Source: Phytophthora sp. 'mugwort' (lineage: Eukaryota > Oomycota > Peronosporomycetes > Peronosporales > Peronosporaceae). Taken from it: a stretch of 64,000 bases of DNA. The DNA lies in NCBI GenBank assembly GCA_033558025.1, contig JAUCEF010000017.1, positions 4,526,001 through 4,590,000 on the forward strand, read 5' to 3'. This document shows positions 22,190 to 32,128 of the stretch, one piece after another; position 1 is the first letter of the stretch, and every line of letters begins with the position of its first letter. Position numbers and translations under genes: made by a program. The notes under the pieces are model-generated. The model saw only the letters and a program-made list of their open reading frames with translations. It did not search any database and was not told the origin of the DNA.

Positions 22190-23616
22190 TTAAAAGCCGC
22201 TCTCAAGCATGCTGCGAATGTAGATAACCTGGCCGAACGCGATACCCACAAGCACGACATTGGTAACCAGGGACATCCACTTCACGCGGGAGTTTGTGCT
22301 CTCCGCGGCTGCAAATACATATAATCGGTCAGCACCACAGTTTTTGTTGTTGGGGGGGGGGGGGGGGGGGGGGAGAATCCCAACGAACAGATAGTCTGCT
22401 ACGCACCATCGCGGCTCAACCGTTCTCGGTGCTTGACGAACGAAATGTCACCACGAAGAGTGAAGACTGACTCCTTAAAGTACGCGACTTCGTGCATCAG
22501 ATCCAAGCCGAGGTCTATAAACGCGCCAGTAGATTGGTTAGGCCGAGCGAGCAGTTGCTAACATGAACACAAGGCAACGGCGTACCTTCAACAACGATCT
22601 GAGGAAAGTAATCCTCTGCGACGTGGTGGACACCGAACACGATGGCGTCGCTATTCTCGTGCGCGTGGATCGAGAAGGCAATCGTCTCGGTCTTGCCGTC
22701 CAGCTTGTTTTCAAAAATTTCCGTGATATCGAACGCGACGTGACTGCCAAGCTCCGTCACGGCGTTATCAACCACGTGGTCGAGGTAGCCACCCGTAGCG
22801 TAGCTCTCCAGCGTCTCCCACGTAACAGGGTATCTTATGCGGTCAGGCAACAGTGCCAATGCGATATCAGCGTCGTCTCCGTCTGTGATGCTGTCTACTG
22901 TCAGTATCAGCTTTACACGCGTGTTGCCACGAACAATGCTACGCGAGACACCAATCAGGTCGAACTCCATTATGCCCATCTTGGTAGCCTGGCCGTTTAC
23001 TGTAGTCACCGCCATCTGAGTGTAGGCCGGCACCGTGGGCGCGTCCTTGCTAACCGTCGCTGCCACATTGGGCACGAGCGTCAAACTGCGAGCACCGGTC
23101 GAGATAAAATCAAATGAGTAGAAGAGCGTGATCGAGGAGGACGCGCCCTTAAGCTTGCGAAAGCACAAGTGATACAGTCCGCTCTCGCGTACTGTGGCCG
23201 TGCCGAAGTTGTTTTGCTCGGCTTTCCACGCCAACACCTCGCGCTGCGACGGGTTCTTGACCTGCAAGGCGACAGGGTGTCAGTATGCTGAGTGACACTG
23301 CTGCGATACGGTCAAAACTGCGAGCGTACCACGACGTCGACCAAATCGTAGCTCTTGGGTTCGAGGATGCCAAAGCGGAAGAGCACCTTGTTGTTGGATG
23401 AGCGGGCATTCACCTCCTCCATGAAACATTCCTAGTGAGAGGATAGTCAGTAGGCAAAGCGTTAGGTGAAACCTGGGTCCTCAGCATTGAATAGACTGGA
23501 GCCAAAAGCACCTCCGTCCGAGACGTCAGCGTGAATTGGAAGCGCGACGCCTCTGCACTCGGAAGCGTGCAAACGCGCAGCAGCAATGTCACAGCCAGCG
23601 ATAGGAATCTGCGCAT
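22190..23616 (-). CDS. p24/TMED (emp24/GP25L) cargo receptor with inserted DNRLRE-like domain
   Basis: Five exons: 23512-23616, 23330-23431, 22586-23261, 22407-22514 and 22190-22308, with introns of 80, 68, 71 and 98 nt, all GT-AG and in phase, give 369 residues. Residues 1-23 are a signal peptide (MRRFLSLAVTLLL). The GOLD domain follows (about 27-120), with the family motif EECFMEEVN and GLYHLCFRKL. Instead of ending there, about 170 further residues form a beta-rich unit with TWETLESYATGG, a FDITEIFENKLDG helix and YFPQIVVEG. These resemble DNRLRE domains of secreted carbohydrate-active proteins. The normal p24 end follows: a helical segment with AAESTNSRVKW, one membrane helix (VVLVGIAFGQVIYI) and a very short tail. 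It likely cycles between ER and Golgi as a cargo adaptor. Confidence 0.75.
22352..22373. repeat. G22 homopolymer in intron of the p24 gene
   Basis: Twenty-two consecutive G lie inside intron 4 of the minus-strand p24 gene (22309-22406), i.e. a C22 pyrimidine tract about 43 nt before the 3' splice site. Confidence 0.9.
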
Positions 23617-24323
23617 GGTTTGTGGAGTCAAAGCGAGCGTAAAGAGCAGCGCGTAGAGGTCGTTTTAGTAGTGATTGAGGAGGATACAAGGAATTGGATC
23701 TCCGCAACGTAGTGTGTGTGATCGTTGGCGCAACTTTAGCTGAGAATAAACGAACGCGAGAAAGCCGTGAACTGAAACAAATACTGTTGATCATGTAGCA
23801 ACTTTAGGCTGGGCCTCACACAATTCGTCTACAACCTAAGTATTGAAATCCAGCTCGCCCAAAATGCTCTGTGCGGCAACTGCTACTACATTGTAGTGCT
23901 ATCGTCGTTAAATACAACATGCCGGGCAGAGTTGTCATCTGCTCTAGTTCGGCGCCTCGGCTGGGTTAGGCTACCCACTTTCTTGCAACACGCATTCAAA
24001 CGGAATGGCCCTTCATCTTGCCTTAGTACGCCGCCATTGCTGTTAATTGCAAAGCTGTTACGCCATCACATTCGGCACGCTAACAGTAGCTAGTCCAGCC
24101 CGCCTCAAGTTACTGAAGCTCACGGTTAACGGCCGTTGCGCACGGCGCAAGTTCGAAATGGAACGAGTCCTAACGTTGATGTACTGCCCCACTACGTCGC
24201 GCTGTAACGAACGAGGTATGGGGTCGTGAGCCTCAGCCTCACGCTGAGGCACTGCTTTGAGCAGCTATCGCACCTCCAGCGCAAAGTACACTGCGACTAC
24301 ACACCACGTCAACTTGGGGCAGT
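23617..24323. other. Intergenic spacer
   Basis: Upstream of the p24 gene. Only short frames without features are seen. A perfect 8-bp hairpin GCCTCAGC-loop-GCTGAGGC lies at 24230-24250. Confidence 0.5.
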
Positions 24324-24913
24324 TTAATTTTGATGTAGGTAGATACGTCGCCATATAGTCTCTGGATTCACCCCCGCGGTGACCCGAGCTGCTCGACTGG
24401 TGGTGCTTTTGACGCTACCAGCATGCGCCACAGTCGGCTGCGATTCAAGCAGCAGCATCTCCGAGCTCCGTCTTCGAGGTCTCGGACCGGCACGTGTGTC
24501 CAACGGGGTGTTGAAGCCCTCGCCGACTTGATTGACGGCGCCATCTTCTATCAGACGGGTTGTATGCCATACAGACTCATTGCCTAATCGGATAACTATG
24601 GACAGGTCATGGTTAAGAGCGATGTATGGCTCTGAATCGTGCGTGATGATCGATGCGATTGTAGAGGTGAACTGCATAGTAGTGCGCATAGCCGGGCCGC
24701 TACTTTCGTGGCATTGTTACTGGGCGCATACGTGTCGTCTACGGTCTCTATCCCCCATGCAGCAAGGCTCGAGGCAGTATCATCAGCGGTTGCAGGTTCG
24801 TTGCAGCACTTGCTCACTTCCCATTCTCCATCGGTTGAGCGCACCGCATCGCAGTGTCCCCAGCCCCTATCAAAATTGATAGAAGACACCTGTACCGCAA
24901 CGGACAACGACAA
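24324..24913 (-). CDS. Hypothetical protein, possibly two exons
   Basis: Two minus-strand frames overlap: 24596-24913 (MSLSVAVQVSSINFDRGWG...) and 24324-24689 (ending ETIWRRIYLHQN). A 32-nt GTAGCG...TATGCAG segment near 24673-24704 would join them in phase after NNATK, giving about 185 residues. That is shorter than the other introns here, so a frameshifted relic is equally possible. No domain is visible. The ATG lies only about 70 bp from the divergent start of the next gene, which would mean a shared promoter. Confidence 0.25.
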
Positions 24914-24984
24914 TTGACCGTGTCAAATCTCCCCCTTCGCAGAAGGTAACGACGACGTAAAACTCCCACGCTACAACAAACACA

Positions 24985-26709
24985 ATGGTCAAGTTCTTCA
25001 GTCCGCTGGTACTGTCACTGGCCGCCTCTGCCGCTGCGGCCGCCGCTTATGCTACTCACTTGCGCTTCCGCCCGCACCCAGCCAAGCAGCCCAACTCACT
25101 CTCGACCCCCTTTACTCCTACCAAGATGGCTCCGCGCACGGCTCACCAGCGCAATATTGATGAGATCAATCGCCTGGACGGCTACGACGTCATCATTGTG
25201 TGTACGTCCACACCGCATCAGGCGCAGTACTGGCAGGACCGCCTCATGGACACGCGGGGTTCGATCTCGCCTAAGGATGCCAAGGTCATCGCCGTGTTCG
25301 AGGACTGGGCTGGTGGCGCTGGCAATGGACTCGGCACTCTGTACGCCTACACCAAGGCCGTGGTGGCTGGCAAGGATCTTTACGGCATTGATATCCCGGC
25401 ACTGCTTGCCGCGGGTAGCATTAGTGTCGCGCTGTATCACACTGCCGGCAAGGGCACGCGTCTCGCGCCGTTGCCTGGCAGTGAGAACAATAACAAGTCT
25501 GGTGTGAAGCTGCCGGCCATGGTGGAGGTCAAGGACAAATACGTGCCCATGACGATTCTTGAGGCCGTTGTTAAGCAAACCGGCGTGTACGCTTCCAGCC
25601 GCCGCGGACGTCTATCTGTTTTCTGGGGCGACCAAGTCTTCATCCCGTCAGCTGAGGTCAAGTACCAGGCCAAGCACCACATCGATATCCTGGCTGCGCT
25701 TGCTCCCATGCCCACAGAGAAGGAGTGGATGGAGAAGGGCCTCGAAAAGTACGGTCTGATCGTAGTAAACCAGCAGGATAACGCCGCTCAGGTCGACAAG
25801 GTTACCCACGAAACTGCTATCCGTCTGCTGTCCTCTTTTGGTGAGATGAAGTCGGTTGGTACTAGTCTGGGATCCTTCAGCATTGACGCTGACATGCTTC
25901 GCGCGCTGCTGAGCGAATTTGCCAAGGAGCTAGCCGCAAAGACTGGCAAGCTTGACAGCGACCCGCACTTCTGGATGCCGCTGACGCTCGAACTCGAGGC
26001 GTACACGGAGGTGATGGCGCAGAAGGGCGTTGACAAGACGGAGTCCACCGCGCACTACCAGCGTATGCAGAAGATGATGGCCAACTTTGAGGATACCCGG
26101 ACGAAAGAGCTCGGATTGTTTGGCTGCGTCGACGTCGGCAGTGACGTGTACTGGTGGGACTACGGCCAGCTGAAGCTGTACCTGAAGAACAACCGCTTGG
26201 TGACCAAGCCAGGTGTGGAGGCAGACTGCCTGCGCTCGTTCCTGGGCATCAGTAACAGCATGGAGCACAGCCAGGTCGGTGAGGGCGCTATCATTGAGGA
26301 GGCCACGGTCCTGAACAGTGAGATTGGTCACGGTGACATCAAGCACAGTGTGTTGAGCGGCGTGTGCGCAAAGGAGGTGAACGCGGATGGATCGATACTG
26401 ATCAACGTAACTGCGCGGTCAATCTCGGCACCCAATTGCGTAGTGTACAACGTCACTTCTGATGAGGCCGAGGGCCTGTGTCTAGAGGAGGGCAGCGTGG
26501 TTGTCGGCGTATTGCTACCCAACGGCAAGAAGGTCGTGATGCGTTCGAGTATGGATGTGTGCGGCGGCAAGGCATGGAAGACTGTGCTAGAGGAGAACCA
26601 GCACTCCTTCGAGAAGATCTATGAACTGAACGCAGATGCGAACGTGTCGAAGCTGGAGCAGCTGATCCAGGCTGAGCATTTAAAAATGCGGGAGGTGGTG
26701 ATGTCGTAA
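24985..26709 (+). CDS. Sugar-1-phosphate nucleotidylyltransferase-like protein
   Basis: Single exon, 574 codons. Residues 1-27 form a hydrophobic Ala-rich segment (signal anchor or targeting sequence). An internal Met at 25126 would give a soluble form. GNGLGTLYAY and HTAGKGTRLAPLPG (Lys156) resemble the nucleotide-binding loop of UDP/GDP-sugar pyrophosphorylases, with VFWGDQVFIPS as the later sugar/metal site. The C-terminal third, with SQVGEGAIIEEATVLNSEIG and HSVLSGVCAKEV, has the hexapeptide rhythm of a left-handed beta-helix, as in GlmU and fucose-1-phosphate guanylyltransferases. The exact sugar is not determinable. The gene is intact and codon use is GC-rich like its neighbours. Confidence 0.65.
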   Translation: MVKFFSPLVLSLAASAAAAAAYATHLRFRPHPAKQPNSLSTPFTPTKMAPRTAHQRNIDEINRLDGYDVIIVCTSTPHQAQYWQDRLMDTRGSISPKDAKVIAVFEDWAGGAGNGLGTLYAYTKAVVAGKDLYGIDIPALLAAGSISVALYHTAGKGTRLAPLPGSENNNKSGVKLPAMVEVKDKYVPMTILEAVVKQTGVYASSRRGRLSVFWGDQVFIPSAEVKYQAKHHIDILAALAPMPTEKEWMEKGLEKYGLIVVNQQDNAAQVDKVTHETAIRLLSSFGEMKSVGTSLGSFSIDADMLRALLSEFAKELAAKTGKLDSDPHFWMPLTLELEAYTEVMAQKGVDKTESTAHYQRMQKMMANFEDTRTKELGLFGCVDVGSDVYWWDYGQLKLYLKNNRLVTKPGVEADCLRSFLGISNSMEHSQVGEGAIIEEATVLNSEIGHGDIKHSVLSGVCAKEVNADGSILINVTARSISAPNCVVYNVTSDEAEGLCLEEGSVVVGVLLPNGKKVVMRSSMDVCGGKAWKTVLEENQHSFEKIYELNADANVSKLEQLIQAEHLKMREVVMS

Positions 26710-26960
26710 ATGGCGCACGTCCTGAGCTAGTAGTATACGTAGATAATTCCCACCGCTTGCCGGTAGAAACTCCTAAATGCATTTCGTTTCATTCAACAAT
26801 ACTCTCTCGTCTTGCAAATTACAAGTTGCAACCATCGGATGAACATGTACTAGCGCGTAGCTATCCGTGACGCAGGCGACGTAGCGTAGCTCGTTCCTGC
26901 AGATTGATTGCAAATTTTTGGCCAACTTTGCTTTTCTCTCCACTTTTCCACTGAATGCTT
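26710..26960. other. Intergenic spacer
   Basis: The 3' flank of the nucleotidylyltransferase gene. No further gene recognised. Confidence 0.5.
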
Positions 26961-26968
26961 TTCATTTC
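26961..26968 (+). promoter_or_regulatory. Oomycete initiator-like element
   Basis: TTCATTTC fits the YTCANTTY initiator consensus described for oomycete core promoters and lies 87 bp before the ATG of the SelW-like gene, a normal distance. Transcription start not shown. Confidence 0.45.
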
Positions 26969-27055
26969 GGTGTTTTGCATACGCACTTAAGTGAATTACC
27001 TACCACACCACGTTTCTAACCTCAGTTTGACAATAATCTCACTTTTCCGACAAGA

Positions 27056-27547
27056 ATGCCGGCCAACGCGAAGCTCCAGCTGCTCGTGGCAGTTCTGGGC
27101 GCCGTGACGCTGCAGCAATTCATGTCTCGACGTCGTCACCTGAGCATCAAAGAGGAGAAGGCGACACAACTGAAAGCACAAGCCAAGGCGCAGACCCAGA
27201 TCGGCGCAACCGATGATGACGAGGCGTACGTCGTGGAAATACAGTACTGCACCGGCTGCCGCTGGATGCTGCGCGCCGCGTGGATGGCGCAGGAGCTGCT
27301 CACGACGTTTCAGCAGGACGAAAACAGCCGCCTCCGGTCGGTGACGCTTACACCCAACTCGCGCGAAGGAGGCGTTTTCAACGTGTATTTGCGCGAAGTC
27401 GGGCCCAACGCCGACCCAGACGCCGAGCCGGAGGTGCTCTGGTCGCGCAAGATTGCCCGTCGCTTCCCGGAGTCCAAGGAGCTCAAGCAACTTGTGCGCG
27501 ACGTCGTGTGCCCCGAACGTGGTCTCGGTCATTCCGATAAGAAGTAA
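27056..27547 (+). CDS. SelW/SelT/SelH family (Rdx) protein, cysteine form
   Basis: 163 codons, one exon. The N-terminus (about 5-25, LQLLVAVLGAVTLQQFM) is a hydrophobic anchor, followed by a charged linker. The Rdx fold starts VVEIQYCTGCRWMLRA, with the redox pair Cys65/Cys68. SelW proteins of many organisms carry selenocysteine at the second position, whereas here both are Cys. RKIARRFPESKELKQLVRDV and CPERGLGHSD match the conserved C-terminal part of the eukaryotic Rdx family. The likely role is thiol redox chemistry. No SECIS element is needed since there is no in-frame TGA. Confidence 0.85.
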   Translation: MPANAKLQLLVAVLGAVTLQQFMSRRRHLSIKEEKATQLKAQAKAQTQIGATDDDEAYVVEIQYCTGCRWMLRAAWMAQELLTTFQQDENSRLRSVTLTPNSREGGVFNVYLREVGPNADPDAEPEVLWSRKIARRFPESKELKQLVRDVVCPERGLGHSDKK

Positions 27548-27648
27548 ACAGAGAATGCTGCTCGAATGAATACTATCACTTTAGTGCCAAACTTGATGCA
27601 TATACTGTAGTTTTGATTCAAGCTGCTACTGGGGTGCTCGGAAGTTTG

Positions 27649-29917
27649 TCAGGATAGTTGGGAGAGATGCACGCGAAGAAGCACCAGGGAACACGGCACT
27701 CGGGCTGTGAAATACATCTTCGTGAGCCTCGGCTGGTAAATTTTGCGAATTTGAGCAAAACGACGGACGTACCGGGAAAAAAGGCTGCGCATGCTCTTGC
27801 CAATAGATGCAACATCAGCCAGACTCTTTGGTAACGTGGAAAAGGACGTTCGTCGGCCTTCTGGATGGGTTACGCATTTGATCGCAGACACTTGGAATTC
27901 TCGCCAGGCCCACGGGTGCGCCTACACTCAAGAAATTCGAGCTGTAAGGAAGTGTAGCAAAGTCACAAGCGAAGAACGGCAATAGACGTACCCGGATCTG
28001 TTGGCTTGTGTAACGTTGTTTCGGGTCCTTCTCAAGAATCTGAAGGTCGATAAAAACAAATCATTGGAGGAATCATTAGAGATTGTCGAGAAAGTCTAGG
28101 ATAAATGGTAGTAGATCAACATGTTTCATGAGGTCGACTAACTCGCTCTCCACTACTCGGTCCCCAACGTGTGTTGGGTACTCGATGGGGTCATTCTGAA
28201 GGGAAAGGGTCAATTCAAGTTATACATCCATGGGCAGCTGTCAATGCATTGCCGTAGAACTTGCATACCTGAATCTTGCCGTAGAGCACTGTCATAGTCT
28301 GGGCGACAAAGGGTGGGTGCCCGTAGACGAACATGTACAGTGTAACACCAGAAGCCCAGATATCGACGGGCTTACCATGAAAGTTTTCCCCAGTGAGCAT
28401 CTCCGGGGCTGATAGAGCACATTCAATTAGCGAAGAATAGTGGTCAACCTGCCTACAAGACCACGAACCCATGAAAATGGCCGTTCCGGCGGTTTGACGC
28501 ATATCTTCATTGTCGTTTTGCATTTCCTGACAAGAGCAAATACAACAATGAATAACTTCGATGTAGTATTCACGAAGAATGTTCGCATTATCAGCCCTAG
28601 CGCTGGCGTTCGTACATGTGAAACACCAAAGTCTGCAATTTTGAGGATAACTTCATTCTCATCGACAGTCTTCAGGAGCAAGTTTCCCGGCTTGATATCG
28701 CGGTGAATGATCTAGAAAAAATAAATCGCAAACCAAGAGTTATAAGATAAGCTCGTAGCCTATACGGCTTCACGCGATTCTTGGGGTGTGCATCTAGCAA
28801 ACGCACCTTGTTTTCATGCAGAAAATCGATGCCTTCAATCTGATAAATAGTTGCAACCGGGTAAGCCGTGTAATTAAAGTCCAGCGGAAAGCTGAAATAT
28901 CTTACCAGGTGTGTGAAGTACGTTTTGGTAAGCACCGCGTTCAATGGGGTGCACTCTCTGATAGGCAAACAGTTCAATATTTATAAGTGATACTCGCGCC
29001 TTGTGCACTTCGAATGAATTTTTCGGTACATGTCATCGTCCAGTACGGGACCACCATCGATCAATTCACTGATCATATACAATTCGTCGCTGTCTACAAA
29101 CGATAATATGTGTTAGTTTACAGCAAAATAGAATGAGTCTTCGTGCAGCTTTATCTCACCATCTGTATCGATGACTTCTCGCAGCACGACAATGTGCCGG
29201 TGTTTGAATCGCTGCCAGATGTCAAGTTCCTTCTTGACGGATTGTAGCGCATTACCAAAGCGACCGACTCGAACTCGTTTGAGCGCCTTCTTGTCCACGC
29301 ATTTTGCAGCAAACACCTCTTTCGTCTCGGTAGATTCAACTTTAAACACAATACCATACGCTCCTTTGCCCAGCTGCTCCATGAACGTGCTATCAGACGC
29401 AAAAACCAACTTCAGTCCTTCAGATTTCACAAAATCAAAACATTGTCACGTACTACTGGTTAAGATGCCGTCGACCGTCAGCATCCACTGTAGTGACCAT
29501 CTTCTTGGTCTCTCGGAAAGATTGTCCTCGCTTTCGTAGAGGCACAATCGGTTTCATCCCAGTCAATTGTTTGTTAGCACTAACGTGTTGGCTCATTGAA
29601 GCTCGACCAGGGGCGATAATAGGTTTCAAAACAACAAGAGCAGGAGGATCTGATGGGGGTCCAGTCTCCACTTTTGTGGCTGCTGTTGATTCAGAGTTGA
29701 TCGTCGTAAATTTGGGGGATTTCGTATCACGCGTAGTCTCCAGCATGGTCGTCGCTGGAGCAGCAACTGCTGTAACTTCAGACGGTCTCGGAAAGTCTTC
29801 GCCTTCAGCTATTCGTTGTAGCGAGTCTGGTACGACATCCGGGGCTGGCGTAGGTTCCGGTTCGCCTGTAGACTTGACCTCAAGAGCGGAAGGCCCCTCC
29901 ATTAAGGCTGATTGCAT
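27649..29917 (-). CDS. Calcium/calmodulin-dependent protein kinase kinase-like (CaMKK/LKB1-activating type) Ser/Thr kinase
   Basis: Exons on the minus strand: 29457-29917, about 29160-29417, 29009-29093, 28906-28957, 28807-28839, 28616-28711, 28469-28526, 28269-28408, 28121-28195, 27992-28039 and 27649-27921. Introns of 51-95 nt are all GT-AG and in phase, except the first. The N-terminal region is Pro/Ser/Thr-rich and ends VDADGRRHLNQ. Kinase motifs: GKGAYGIVFKV loop, AAKCVDKKALKR (VAIK Lys), IIHRDIKPGNLLLK, IADFGVSH, FMAPEMLTGENFHGKPVDIW, and HPWAWREF near the end. The loop and HPWV-like end fit CaMKK. Between exons 1 and 2 the frame meets TAG after HLNQ, and no short intron restores phase, so this allele or assembly may be frameshifted, or translation may begin at MKSEGLKLVF (29430). 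Confidence 0.75.
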
Positions 29918-30121
29918 TGCAGATGAAGTTGATCGACTAACCAGAATGAAATGACTTTCACCAGATGTCTTGGATGTTTACTAATTAAAGCGAGCCTGCG
30001 AAGATATTATTAGGACGCTGTCGCCTTGAATATATATTTATGCTTAAAGCGAGCTTTTATGCGCGTACATGACAGACAACACTGGCGACCGACCTCACGG
30101 AAGTCGCAGTTAGCTGCGCTG
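29918..30121. other. Intergenic region upstream of the kinase
   Basis: AT-rich, no gene seen; between the kinase 5' end and the 3' end of the next minus-strand gene. Confidence 0.4.
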
Positions 30122-31483
30122 CTAGTAGTAAGCATAATAAACGTCTTGGCAGTCGAGAAGCGCCTTAACGTTATCTCGAACGTGAACCAGCCACGCGATC
30201 TGCTCGTCGAGATGGACCAACATCTCGTCCAATTGCGGGATCGGCACCGAGACGCGTGCGTACTCCACAATCTCAACCTTCTGCCCACGAAATATGCTGT
30301 CAACAAGCAATAGCGTTCGTAAATCCCAACACGTACGATTTGGGAATATCAGTTATCACAGTACTCACCAAACGCAGCCGATGAATTCTTTCCTCGATGC
30401 ACAGCCCTCCGGGATATTTGTGATCGCCTTCTGGGTAGCCATCAGACTGAACGCCTCCAGCAGCTAGCCACAGCGAAACGTGTACATGGATCAGACCAAG
30501 AATACATGTATACTCTTCGCTAAAAGGCAGAGCAGAAATATACCAGTTCGCCACGGTGGATGGAAAAGTCCACGATGATTTCCGACGGAAGAGCGGGCTT
30601 GAAGCTCTGCGCGAAAAAAAAAGACGCGCATTGGTCAGTGTATATCCTCATAATATTCCTCACTCACTGCATGTGGTCGCACGTGGTCGACGTGGGAACA
30701 GTACGGGAACCGGCGGCGACTGGGCAGCCGCAGGACGTTCGAGGCGTTGCGTAGCTCCTGACAGATGCGGCCCAGGCTCTGGAAGGTGCGCTGCACGATC
30801 TCGACATACACCTCGACGTCATCGTTACTGGGCTGGTCGTTCAGCAGGTCGTGACGCTGCACATGCAAAAACTCTTTAAGTGCGGCGATTCTGCCCACTT
30901 GGCTCTGCACGATGCCGTGGAACTCAAGGATCTGGTTCAGCACGCAGTACTGCTGCAGCCTGTGAGCGGCATGAGGACACCCGCATCACCGTTAGAACCA
31001 GTTAAGGCGAGGAAGTTTAATGCAGCTGCTCGTACGTGCTGGTGATCGGCGCGTTGCGCTGGGCCTTGGTCAGCTTGATCTCTACCTTGGTGAACACTAC
31101 AAGGTGGCCCTGGTATGATGCGACGCGTGTGTAACACCACATGCCATGACAGTCAATAGCCACCCTAAATCAGTGCATTTCTAACATGACGTACTTCGAC
31201 GCGGATGTCGGCCTTGATGGCGGGCGACGCAGCACCGCGGTCCGAGCGTATGCGTCCCCAGATGAAGTCAATGCGCTCCACCTCGTGCGCCGCGTAGTCG
31301 ATGGCTGAGTTCACGTCCTTGAGGAGATAGTAGCGCGTCTCCCGCTTCTGCTCAGAAGCGACTGTCAGCAGAATACTACAATAGGTTAGTTGAGTGAGCC
31401 CTACAAACCCATGCGTTCAGCTCTTCGTCAGCCTCTTGGTCGTGCAGCCCGACGGGCGGCGCTTGTGCCAGGCTGCTGGACAT
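30122..31483 (-). CDS. Rogdi/Rav2-like protein (RAVE complex, V-ATPase assembly)
   Basis: Seven exons (31405-31483, 31195-31361, 31036-31109, 30668-30959, 30544-30606, 30369-30463 and 30122-30296), all GT-AG with phases that fit, give 314 residues, close to the usual Rogdi length. Start MSSSLAQAPPVGLHD. The first third is helical (REYLL-type segment RETRYYLLKDVNSAIDYAAH). The middle has VYVEIVQRTFQSLGRICQEL and RFPYCSHVDHVRPHA, then SFKPALPSEIIVDFSIHRGE, the core conserved in Rogdi. The end VPIPQLDEMLVHLDEQIAWL matches its last helices. Rogdi/Rav2 helps assemble the vacuolar proton pump. Assignment is by remembered family pattern. Confidence 0.6.
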
Positions 31484-32128
31484 CGTTGCTGCTGCTTGTT
31501 ACTCTCTCTGGTCTGCGCGAAGTCGGAATGACAGCCTCGGCGCGCTCGTGCGTGCCTGTCCCCTTCAACGTGGACGACGCTACAGCGGTCAGTATACGTT
31601 CCGTAATGGGCAGATTTCATCGGCTGCGACAAACCGACCTTATTAATTGCTATAATGAATGCGTTTCGGAAACTAACTGTCAAGTAAAAATTTACCGGCC
31701 TGTATTTTACCATTCAACCATTTTATCATATATTACAAGTTATCGGAAGCTACACTAAACTCGCCTCACCAGAAATCAGCGGGGATATGGCGATTTGGGT
31801 TCGTGGCAATTCAGTTGTTGCCAACGACTTGTTTGTCCACTAGCTGGCCAATTTTTGCCGAGCTTGTCACAACGAGCGCCAGCTGGACGCGAGTGGCACC
31901 ATCTTCTGTCTTAATTTCCGGCTCTGGGCGCTGTAATATTGGCCTCCACTGCCGGTGGGGTATCCGTGCATGATGTTCTCGGTCCAGTGCAATGCGGACC
32001 CCATGCCGCGTGTTGAAGCTGACCGTTGGTGTCAGTCATGCGCAACCTAAAGATACTTTTTCGCCCCTACGGTATTTATATCGCCTAAGCATCGATAGCT
32101 ACACTTTTTAGCAGCCGCACTCAAAAGA
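31484..32128. other. Divergent intergenic region
   Basis: Between the divergently read Rogdi-like and TPR-like genes, so it holds both promoters. A 122-codon plus-strand frame (31390-31758) overlaps Rogdi exon 1 and is not credible. Confidence 0.5.

Noticed and set aside
25049..26782. Several frames of 80-160 codons overlapping the nucleotidylyltransferase gene
   Set aside because: Shadows; no family features and the real gene spans the whole interval.
26996..27532. 178-codon minus-strand frame
   Set aside because: Exactly antisense to the SelW/Rdx gene, whose motifs are unambiguous.
31390..31758. 122-codon plus-strand frame with a hydrophobic segment that looked like a signal peptide
   Set aside because: Overlaps exon 1 and intron 1 of the Rogdi-like gene on the other strand; its second half is AT-rich intergenic DNA.
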